Shown in pieces: positions 7,482 to 12,454 of a stretch of 15,139 bases of DNA. Location of the stretch: positions 1 to 15,139 of the forward strand of contig CALHWR010000125.1 of NCBI GenBank assembly GCA_938036665.1. Direction: 5' to 3'. Each line of letters begins with the position of its first letter. Within the stretch, counting starts at the first letter, position 1. A program made the position numbers and the translations under genes. The notes beneath the pieces were generated by a model. That model saw nothing but the letters and a program-made list of their open reading frames with translations, was not told the origin of the DNA and did no database searches. Source of the stretch: an uncultured Collinsella sp. Lineage in GTDB: Bacteria; Actinomycetota; Coriobacteriia; Coriobacteriales; Coriobacteriaceae.

Positions 7482-8819
7482 ATGGACGAGATGTTTGCCA
7501 TTAAATGCCAAAACTGCGGCGGCCCTATGTACTCACACCAGACTAAACGCAGCTTTGAGTGCGCCTATTGCGGCACGGTCGTTCCGTGGCAGGCGGACGC
7601 CGGAGAGCCCAAGAGCGCTTTGGGCATTCGCCATACGCCGTTGACGGTGGTGGATGGACTGCTCAAGCTCACGCATGTGTCGCAACTCGAGCGCCCGGAG
7701 GACCCGGACTGGTATTTCTTCAATTCGCACTGGCGCAATCAGTCGGTCCTGGAACATCTGCTGTGGGAGGATCGCGGCACGGCGCAGGAGTTCCAAGAGG
7801 CCACGCATGTGAGCATTCCTTGCCCCTTCTGCGGAGCGTCCTTTGAGGGCGAGTCAACGCAGCGTGTGTTTGAGTGCCCGTCCTGCGGCAACAAGATCGG
7901 CATTGCCGACCTGCTCAAGCCCGGTACGTTTAGCAAACGTCTGACCATGGGCGTGGGTGCGGAGTATGTGCCGGAGCAGGGTATTCCCTGCGAAATCTCA
8001 CCGCAGCAGGCACGTGCCAACGCACTGCAGCTGGTGCGCCAGTACCCGGATGCCTTTGCCGGGCACGACGTGGAAGACGCGATTCAAAACGACATGATGC
8101 TCTTCTACTTCCCCATGGCGCTCGCGGACCTGCGCATGATGGCGTCCTTCCCGGGCAAGGGCCTGAGCAAGGAGACCCTGGTGTACTACGAGGTGCTCGA
8201 CTGGGCATATCCCAGGGCAAACTACCTGGACGTTCGCCTTATGGGCATTCTGGAGCCATGGGACTTTGCCAAGGTTGGGTCGTTCGACCCGGCCATGCAG
8301 GAAGGCGACTTCCGCGTTGTCTCCGTCGATGCGTCTACCAAGGACCAGGTGGTCATTGATAAGTTGGCGCTCGACATTGCCGGCAACGATGCCGAGGCGG
8401 TGCTGGGGCTCAATAAAAAGAGCATCCGCACTTGGGCGCGCAAGGCCCGCAAGCATAAGGACGGCCTGGTGATGGTGCCGGTGTACTTTGTCGATCGTCC
8501 GGCGACGGACAGCCGCGATGGCGAGCAGGTGCGCATTGCCGTAAACGGCCAGACGAGCCGCGCGGCAGCGGTGGTGTTTAGCGACAAGCGCGAGACGCAT
8601 GTGGTGGCGTCGCTCAATCCGAGTCTGCATCTGTCCGGCGAAAGTACCGTGCATGCCACGCCCATCGAGGTCAAATACGTTAAATCGCCCTTCCTATACC
8701 AGATCGTGCGCCGTGGAGGTGGCGAGCAACCGCGCCAGGTTGCAGCGGCAGCTGAGGGTTCCTACCGAGAAGAAAAGCCCAAACGCAAGGGATTGTTCGC
8801 TGCGATTTTTGGTAAGTAG
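7482..8819 (+). CDS. Double zinc-ribbon protein of unknown function
   Basis: This 445-residue cytoplasmic protein has two zinc ribbons: CQNC/CAYC (C9, C12, C27, C30) and CPFC/CPSC (C114, C117, C132, C135). The rest is a mixed region (about 180-410) with MVPVYFVDRP (331-340) and VNGQTSRAAA (354-363). I have seen such features in Firmicutes and Actinobacteria zinc-ribbon proteins of unknown role, often near PH-, SHOCT- or SPFH-type genes. The tail is basic and amphipathic (KPKRKGLFAAIFGK, 432-445) and could touch membrane or nucleic acid. The start is clear, with AAAGGAGG (7466-7473) eight bases upstream. It is divergent from the CDF gene across a gap of about 220 bases and is followed by the SHOCT-family gene. 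The two may act together, but that is inferred only from proximity. Confidence 0.88.
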   Translation: MDEMFAIKCQNCGGPMYSHQTKRSFECAYCGTVVPWQADAGEPKSALGIRHTPLTVVDGLLKLTHVSQLERPEDPDWYFFNSHWRNQSVLEHLLWEDRGTAQEFQEATHVSIPCPFCGASFEGESTQRVFECPSCGNKIGIADLLKPGTFSKRLTMGVGAEYVPEQGIPCEISPQQARANALQLVRQYPDAFAGHDVEDAIQNDMMLFYFPMALADLRMMASFPGKGLSKETLVYYEVLDWAYPRANYLDVRLMGILEPWDFAKVGSFDPAMQEGDFRVVSVDASTKDQVVIDKLALDIAGNDAEAVLGLNKKSIRTWARKARKHKDGLVMVPVYFVDRPATDSRDGEQVRIAVNGQTSRAAAVVFSDKRETHVVASLNPSLHLSGESTVHATPIEVKYVKSPFLYQIVRRGGGEQPRQVAAAAEGSYREEKPKRKGLFAAIFGK

Positions 8820-8886
8820 GGGAGTGGTGCCGGGGCGTCGGGCTGCATCGCAAGGTCATGAGACGAACTTAAGACTGCTGGGAACG

Positions 8887-8895
8887 TGCTACCAT
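8887..8895 (+). promoter_or_regulatory. Candidate extended -10 promoter of the SHOCT-family gene
   Basis: TGCTACCAT at 8887-8895 fits a TGn extended -10 and lies about 40 bases before the ATG at 8936. TTAAGA (8869-8874), 15 bases before the hexamer, is at best a weak -35. Confidence 0.4.
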
Positions 8896-8935
8896 TGCCG
8901 ATAGCCTTAATCTTGTAAGAAGCGGAGGCCAGATT

Positions 8936-9307
8936 ATGGGTTTTGCGGATCAGCAGCTTCAGCTTCAGGTACCGTATTCTCCTGACGACACGTTTAATGC
9001 CTTGAAGGCAGCTATGGAAAAGCTGCCTAAAGTAAAAGTTGATAGTGCATCGCCCACAACAAGAACAGTTGCAGCCGAGATTGGTATGAGCCTTTGGTCT
9101 TGGGGCGAAAATATCAGTATTTCGGTTGTTCCAGTTGAAGGCGGATCTGGCGTTACTGTCAAGTCGTCATCTAAGGTCAGGGCAAACGTATTAAACGGGG
9201 GCAAAAATGCAAAGAATATTGCCAAGATAGTCGATGCCCTATCGAAGGAGCTCGAGCGGTATCCGCAGGTTTCACAGACTATTGAGACGCTGGCGGATAG
9301 TGGTTGA
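8936..9307 (+). CDS. SHOCT-family protein, main domain (apparently frameshifted before its SHOCT tail)
   Basis: The 123-residue product is the N-terminal domain of a known small protein type: VPYSPDDTFNALKAAMEKLP near the start, SLWSWGENISISV in the middle, and a C-terminal helix with KNAKNIAKIVDALSKELERY. In related proteins such a domain is usually followed by a roughly 30-residue SHOCT helix pair. Here the frame stops at TGA 9305-9307, and a perfect SHOCT sequence continues at once in the +1 frame (9300-9404). Dropping one G at 9302-9303 would fuse them as ...LADSVDVVARLERL.... GGAGG (8924-8928) precedes the ATG by seven bases. Base composition is more AT-rich than its neighbours. Function is unknown; SHOCT domains are linked to oligomerisation. 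The break is either a real mutation, a sequence error or, less likely, programmed shifting. Confidence 0.75.
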   Translation: MGFADQQLQLQVPYSPDDTFNALKAAMEKLPKVKVDSASPTTRTVAAEIGMSLWSWGENISISVVPVEGGSGVTVKSSSKVRANVLNGGKNAKNIAKIVDALSKELERYPQVSQTIETLADSG

Positions 9308-9404
9308 TGTAGTTGCAAGGCTTGAGAGGCTTGCAGCACTGCGTGAGAGTGGAGTACTTACCGAGGAAGAGTTTGCTGCAGAAAAGGCAAAAATCCTTTC
9401 GTAA
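9300..9404 (+). pseudogene. Out-of-frame SHOCT domain fragment
   Basis: In the frame one base off the preceding gene, codons from 9300 to the TAA at 9402-9404 read VVDVVARLERLAALRESGVL followed by TEEEFAAEKAKILS. This is a near-consensus SHOCT domain (short C-terminal helix pair with L..L..L...G.LT.EEF...K..IL). It has no ATG and no convincing ribosome site. A GTG at 9300-9302 overlaps the upstream stop, so re-initiation is possible. The simplest reading is the severed C-terminus of the preceding gene. Confidence 0.8.
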
Positions 9405-9633
9405 TCAGACACGATGGTTGGATTTGCATTCTATTATTGAACTTGTTTATACCAGGCTGAAAACATCGTGTGTAATAAAGGTGCGTAGTAGCCTCGTCTT
9501 GATTGGCGGATGTAAATAAACGGTGGAACGGCTGTAAAAGAGCCTTGCCACTGGGTAAAATCAGGATGTGCCGCGGAACCCGCTCCTCAGTCGGTCAACT
9601 TTGGAAGCGCGGGCAACGCAGGTACTATCGTCT
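9405..9633 (+). other. Gene-poor stretch with a start-less open frame
   Basis: No confident gene lies here. The first half is AT-rich. From 9516 a frame without a start codon runs to a TAA at 9633-9635; it reads plausibly protein-like (ending PAPQSVNFGSAGNAGTIV) and stops right at the perfect hairpin, as a real gene end would. It may be the C-terminal remnant of a lost gene. Other open frames here overlap, run through the hairpin and show no family features. Confidence 0.3.
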
Positions 9634-9659
9634 AAAGGGCCGGGTGCGACCGGCCCTTT
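9634..9659. terminator. Perfect 10-bp hairpin, probable bidirectional terminator
   Basis: AAAGGGCCGG (9634-9643) and CCGGCCCTTT (9650-9659) are perfect inverted copies around a six-base loop. The A and T ends give a short A-run before and T-run after the GC core on either strand. It ends the minus-strand series running from hicA and could also close whatever once lay on the plus strand. Confidence 0.65.
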
Positions 9660-9681
9660 GCATGACTCCCTTCGCTATCCG

Positions 9682-9774
9682 TTACTGCTTATATTCCCGC
9701 CAGATCGAGTAGAGGTTCCGGACGATGCCGGTTACATACATCGAGAGGCGCAGGATTTCAAGAAACAAGTTCAT
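9682..9774 (-). CDS. Possible 30-residue amphipathic peptide
   Basis: An ATG at 9774 opens a 30-codon frame starting MNLFLEILRLSMYVTGIV and ending IWREYKQ, with TAA at 9682-9684. The peptide alternates long hydrophobics (Leu, Ile, Val, Phe, Trp, Tyr) with a few charges and could form one amphipathic or membrane helix, as small type I toxins and signalling peptides do. GGGGTGA ends five bases before the ATG and resembles a ribosome site. The frame stops 22 bases before the perfect hairpin terminator, as a real 3' end would. Against it: the size is small, no homologue is recalled, and an overlapping 35-codon frame (9758-9865) also exists. Confidence 0.35.
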   Translation of the reverse strand: MNLFLEILRLSMYVTGIVRNLYSIWREYKQ

Positions 9775-9782
9775 AGGCTTCA

Positions 9783-9909
9783 CCCCAATCGGAGATCGGA
9801 GCGTTGCCCGCAGGCGGATTCCGCGGCAGTCGTAATTCTACCTCACAGGCCGCGGCGGGAGACATCCTACCCGCCCCATGGCTTGGAGCAGTGTCGATCT
9901 AACGGGCAA
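9783..9909 (-). ncRNA. Possible structured RNA leader upstream of the small peptide
   Basis: Several nested inverted repeats form a coherent fold. A closing stem pairs TTGCCCG (9804-9810) with CGGGCAA (9903-9909). Inside it are two mutually exclusive GC stems: CCGCGGC (9821-9827) with GCCGCGG (9849-9855), and GGCGGG (9854-9859) with CCCGCC (9870-9875); they share 9854-9855. A further hairpin at 9783-9801 uses two G-U pairs that work only in minus-strand RNA, which favours that strand. Its 3' arm contains the G-run of the peptide's ribosome site. No known riboswitch class is recognised; it could also be a degenerate repeat element. Confidence 0.3.
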
Positions 9910-9917
9910 TCAAGCCT

Positions 9918-10139
9918 CTAGTTCTCTTTGAATTGAGCAAGCATCTGCCCGAAGAAGCTTAGTTCGGATGGCTCATAAATGATCGAACCGCCGTCCGCGG
10001 TCCTGTAGACCCCGCAGGGGAGGTAACGCCCGTCGGGGAGGACATAGAGGCTGGCTTCCTCCTTCAGTCCTACTGGAAATAGCGGAATCCCGTTTTCGTC
10101 CACTTGGAACTCGTTTATATTTGCGATCTTCCTCTCCAT
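9918..10139 (-). CDS. Hypothetical 73-residue protein
   Basis: This small acidic protein begins MERKIANINEFQVDENGIPL and has no recognised family, membrane segment or signal. The central stretch LYVLPDGRYLPCGVYRTADG looks like beta strands. The ATG at 10139 has AGGAGG (complement of 10144-10149) four bases upstream. It lies 32 bases after the ADP-ribosylglycohydrolase gene on the same strand, so the two are probably co-transcribed and it may be a partner or accessory of the hydrolase. That link rests only on spacing. Confidence 0.6.
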   Translation of the reverse strand: MERKIANINEFQVDENGIPLFPVGLKEEASLYVLPDGRYLPCGVYRTADGGSIIYEPSELSFFGQMLAQFKEN

Positions 10140-10171
10140 GATGCCTCCTGCCTTATTTCTTGAATGGCGCC

Positions 10172-10960
10172 TTAAAACAGGCAGCTCTCAATCAGCTCTT
10201 TGCCGCGCAGAGTGTCGATCCACTCCTGTGGGATGGCTTTGAGACCGTATGCCGTGCCGGCGAGGGCGCCGGCGACGGCTGCGGTGGTGTCGGTGTCGTC
10301 GCCTAGGTTGACGGCGGCAAGCACGCAATCTTCGTAGCTGTTAGTGTTGACGAAACACCAGGTGGCTGCCTTAAGCGTGTCGCGCACGAAGCCACCCGAC
10401 CTGATCTCCTGCTCAGGCACGCCTTTCAGATGGAGCGCCCACGAGGGGAGCACGTCGTTCATCACATCCCTCATCAGCTCGACAAATATGATGCATGCGT
10501 CGGTCGACGTTCTGTGGGCGTGCGTAATCGCGGAGACCTTGCTGACCTCTTCGTCTGTCGCATCGGTGAACGCCAGGGGAGCGATGCGCATGAGCGATCC
10601 GTTGCCGTTGTCGCGCTCGCCGGAGCCTCCTTTGCCGGTGCGCAGGGCGCGGGCGGTCGTACCGCCGTAATCGAAAACGCCGTCGATCGTATACTCGCCA
10701 CGGGCAATCCAGCTTACGAACTTGTCGCGCATGTCCGCGGTGTCGATGTGCCCGAGCTCCCTAATCGAGTCGCAGGTAGCAAGCGTCATAGATGTGTCGT
10801 CGCTCCAGGTGCCGGCGGGTTGCCCATGCGTGCCGTAGCCGATCATGTCCGTGCATTCGAACGTGCCGCGGGGCATGAACTCGTAGGGAACGCCCAGCGC
10901 GTCGCCGACGGCAAGCCCGTAAATACAGTCGCGTAGCGTTGTTTTCGGTCTGTCTGTCAT
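10172..10960 (-). CDS. ADP-ribosylglycohydrolase family protein
   Basis: This 262-residue enzyme of the DraG/ARH fold removes ADP-ribose from proteins or small molecules, or hydrolyses related N- or O-glycosidic bonds, using a binuclear metal site. The N-terminus DCIYGLAVGDALGVPYEF (11-28) is typical. The first metal motif is TWSDDTSMTLA (51-61) with D54 and D55, the loop GNGSLMRIAPLA (119-130) is the family signature, and NLGDDTDTTAAVAGALAG (218-235) gives the second metal motif with D222 and D224. All expected acidic residues are present, so it should be active. The start at 10960 has AGAGGAG six bases upstream; a TTG further upstream at 11011 is unlikely. It lies downstream of hicAB with inverted repeats between, and upstream of a 73-aa gene. 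The substrate cannot be read from the sequence, and no ADP-ribosyltransferase gene is visible in the window. Confidence 0.93.
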   Translation of the reverse strand: MTDRPKTTLRDCIYGLAVGDALGVPYEFMPRGTFECTDMIGYGTHGQPAGTWSDDTSMTLATCDSIRELGHIDTADMRDKFVSWIARGEYTIDGVFDYGGTTARALRTGKGGSGERDNGNGSLMRIAPLAFTDATDEEVSKVSAITHAHRTSTDACIIFVELMRDVMNDVLPSWALHLKGVPEQEIRSGGFVRDTLKAATWCFVNTNSYEDCVLAAVNLGDDTDTTAAVAGALAGTAYGLKAIPQEWIDTLRGKELIESCLF

Positions 10961-11020
10961 GGAAAACTCCTCTTGCACTTCGGATTGGAGATGCGTGGCA
11001 ATCAGCGACAATGTGTCCAG

Positions 11021-11053
11021 CCCAATTCGGGACGCAGTGAGTCCCGAATTGGG
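11021..11053. repeat. Perfect 13-bp inverted repeat upstream of the ADP-ribosylglycohydrolase gene
   Basis: CCCAATTCGGGAC (11021-11033) and GTCCCGAATTGGG (11041-11053) are perfect inverted copies around a seven-base loop. Neither strand has a T-run after it, so it is more likely an operator, attenuator arm or element end than an ordinary terminator. Confidence 0.85.
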
Positions 11054-11058
11054 AGAGC

Positions 11059-11077
11059 TTGTCAGCTAATCTGACAA
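11059..11077. repeat. Perfect 7-bp inverted repeat (candidate operator)
   Basis: TTGTCAG (11059-11065) and CTGACAA (11071-11077) face each other across CTAAT. The roughly two-turn symmetry (arm centres 12 bases apart) suits a dimeric DNA-binding protein. It lies between hicB and the glycohydrolase gene. Confidence 0.7.
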
Positions 11078-11093
11078 ATGAAAACCCGCAACG

Positions 11094-11115
11094 CTATTGC
11101 TTTATACAGCAATAG
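11094..11115 (-). terminator. Hairpin at the hicB stop, possible weak terminator
   Basis: CTATTGC (11094-11100) and GCAATAG (11109-11115) form a perfect seven-base stem overlapping the hicB stop codon. On the minus strand a GGGTTTTCATTT stretch follows about nine bases later. The gap between stem and T-rich stretch makes termination uncertain. Confidence 0.35.
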
Positions 11116-11554
11116 GGACCTCTTTTGGGCGCCCTGCCTTTGGTGCCTCGGCGAGTCGTGCCTCGATGGAAGCTTTGGATACCATGCGCTTGGTGCCGTC
11201 CTTCCAAGAATCCAGCAGCCCAGCATTTATCAGCTGCGATACCCTTGCCGTGCTAACGCCAAGCATGCGAGCGGTGTCCGCCGCGGTGACGGCGGGGATG
11301 TCGCCGAGCTCGCGGCTGACGGCCACGGCGATAATCTTGCCGCCGTGTTGTGGCTGGTGTCCAAAGTCCGGCGCGGGAAGATCGACGCCGCCCATAAGGT
11401 GATCGTCGACCATACATGCGAGAAAATCGGCGGCGCTTTCGACAGCGTCGTTTAGGTCGGAGCCAAACGTTCCTCCTCCGCCCAGCGGGCCACATGGCAC
11501 GGCATCGACCATACCGTCCGAATCAAAGAACTCAAATTCCCATACGTAAACCAT
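11102..11554 (-). CDS. hicB: HicB-family antitoxin with C-terminal HTH domain
   Basis: The 150-residue partner of HicA probably binds and inhibits the toxin and represses the operon. The N-terminal part (1-85) has the HicB-like order: short strands (YVWEFEFFDSDG), a helix with DLNDAVESAADFLACMVDDH (33-52), then G..LPAPD (56-63). The C-terminal part (about 89-135, VTAADTARMLGVSTARVSQL onward) is a helix-turn-helix of the excisionase/MerR type (AA..LGVS...V..LI..G). It replaces the ribbon-helix-helix or Xre-type domain usually found in HicB. The tail 136-150 is basic and proline-rich. The ATG at 11554 has a near-perfect AAAGGAGGT six bases upstream. It lies 45 bases after hicA. The family call is based on the partner and layout more than on strong N-terminal identity. 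Confidence 0.8.
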   Translation of the reverse strand: MVYVWEFEFFDSDGMVDAVPCGPLGGGGTFGSDLNDAVESAADFLACMVDDHLMGGVDLPAPDFGHQPQHGGKIIAVAVSRELGDIPAVTAADTARMLGVSTARVSQLINAGLLDSWKDGTKRMVSKASIEARLAEAPKAGRPKEVPIAV

Positions 11555-11599
11555 GTAAGACCTCCTTTAAAAAGTGATGCGAAATGTGATGAGGATGAG

Positions 11600-11770
11600 C
11601 TATCGAAGCCCTGCCTGCCTTAGGATTCTTTTGGCAATTTGATCCTCGATCTCTCGGTGGCGTTTTACGAGCACGAGCTTGTCGCCTTTGACGAACTTCT
11701 CGTGATTAGTGCCTCCTTTCGAGATGAAGCCGGCTTCTTCGAGGATACGGATCAATTCGCGTCTCTGCAT
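11600..11770 (-). CDS. hicA: HicA-family mRNA interferase toxin
   Basis: The 56-residue protein has the small dsRBD-like HicA fold: RRELIRILEEAGF (3-15), then the active-site motif SKGGTNHEKF with catalytic H23 (17-26), the strand KLVLVKRH (31-38), and the terminal helix IEDQIAKRILRQAGL. HicA toxins cut mRNA and halt translation until HicB binds them. The ATG at 11770 has AAAGAGG five bases upstream; a TTG five codons earlier lacks such a site. It precedes hicB, the usual toxin-first order. An extended -10 promoter and a palindrome lie directly upstream. All expected residues are present, so the toxin looks intact. Confidence 0.93.
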   Translation of the reverse strand: MQRRELIRILEEAGFISKGGTNHEKFVKGDKLVLVKRHREIEDQIAKRILRQAGLR

Positions 11771-11792
11771 CTCAGCCTCTTTCAATAACTAT

Positions 11793-11819
11793 ATATTAGC
11801 ACTTCCTAAGGGTTTTAGG
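11793..11819 (-). promoter_or_regulatory. hicA promoter with candidate HicB operator
   Basis: On the minus strand TGCTAATAT (complement of 11793-11801) is an extended -10 element about 23 bases before the hicA ATG. Directly upstream, CCTAA (11805-11809) and TTAGG (11815-11819) form a perfect palindrome with a five-base spacer. It covers the -20 to -35 zone, where an autorepressing HicB would bind. Confidence 0.5.
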
Positions 11820-11968
11820 CTTAAATCTTAGCTATTGCCAATCCTTTGTTTTGCGGCGCCATCCTTGGATAACGGCTTATATTCGTTGTTGTATTAGTCT
11901 ATTTGCTCGTGCGGACACGTTTTGGTGCCCTGCGCGTGACCGCAAAAAGGGTTTGTAGTGACTAAAAT
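11820..11968. other. Intergenic region between hicA and the PH-like gene
   Basis: This AT-richer divergent intergenic stretch has no supported gene. It holds a TAAAAT hexamer (11963-11968), a possible -10 for the plus-strand gene. A TGAC (11959-11962) and GTCA (11972-11975) pair in inverted orientation surrounds that hexamer and could be a small operator. I see nothing else. Confidence 0.3.
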
Positions 11969-12283
11969 GTGGTCATAGAGATAGTTTTATCGAACTCCAT
12001 GGGGGTGGCGCGCGTGGATGACAACACGTTGTTGTTTCACGATAAGGGTGCCGGCGTTTTCAAGGGAATAAGCATCTATCCCAATCGTATCGAGGCGGTC
12101 GTGAAGAACAACTTCTTCGGCACCCATACCAAAATCGTCTACCTCAAGGACATTACGGGTGTCGACAAGGTCAAGGGTAAGCGCGTGCTCCTTCGTAATA
12201 GGTTGCTGACCGCCTGTTCCTACAGGCTGAGCAGTCATTCCCAGGCTCAGGAATTCGTGAACGTGCTGAACTCGGTGATGTAG
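11969..12283 (+). CDS. Small bacterial PH-domain-like protein
   Basis: The C-terminal 85 or so residues follow the pattern of short bacterial PH-type domains: GAGVFKGISIYPNRIEAVVK, a FFGTHTKIVYLKDITGVDKV strand pair, and a final helix SHSQAQEFVNVLNSVM. Such domains are often joined to SHOCT tails and are of unknown role. The start is unclear. The frame opens after a TAA at 11963, the first option is GTG 11969 and the next is ATG 11999, and neither has a ribosome site. If the TAAAAT at 11963-11968 is the -10, only ATG 11999 would be on the transcript. The protein could therefore be poorly translated or a 5'-truncated relic. It stands alone, next to hicA in divergent orientation. Confidence 0.6.
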   Translation: MVIEIVLSNSMGVARVDDNTLLFHDKGAGVFKGISIYPNRIEAVVKNNFFGTHTKIVYLKDITGVDKVKGKRVLLRNRLLTACSYRLSSHSQAQEFVNVLNSVM

Positions 12284-12393
12284 CCGATAGCGACGTTCGG
12301 ACTAAATTTGCGGCTGTGCATTGGGCGACGCGCTGGCTAGTTGCTCGACCTGCGAGCGTGCTGGACACGCTGCTCACTCATCTGCAAAAGCTA

Positions 12394-12420
12394 GGGGCGC
12401 AGAACGGTATCCTGCGCCCC
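12394..12420 (-). terminator. Rho-independent terminator of the phospholipase gene
   Basis: GGGGCGCAG (12394-12402) and CTGCGCCCC (12412-12420) are a perfect nine-base inverted pair with a nine-base loop. On the minus strand TAGCTTTT follows. It lies 34 bases past the stop of the minus-strand gene. Confidence 0.8.
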
Positions 12421-12454
12421 CGATTGAGTCGATGTGTCTAAAAGGCGGGCTTGC

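Noticed and set aside
9568..9921. 117-codon plus-strand frame
   Set aside because: It runs straight through the perfect hairpin at 9634-9659 and the folded region, with a low-complexity, unnatural sequence.
10961..11040. Insertion-sequence end near the 13-bp inverted repeat (TGGACAC-like bases nearby)
   Set aside because: No transposase, no matching partner end and no target duplication can be seen in the window.
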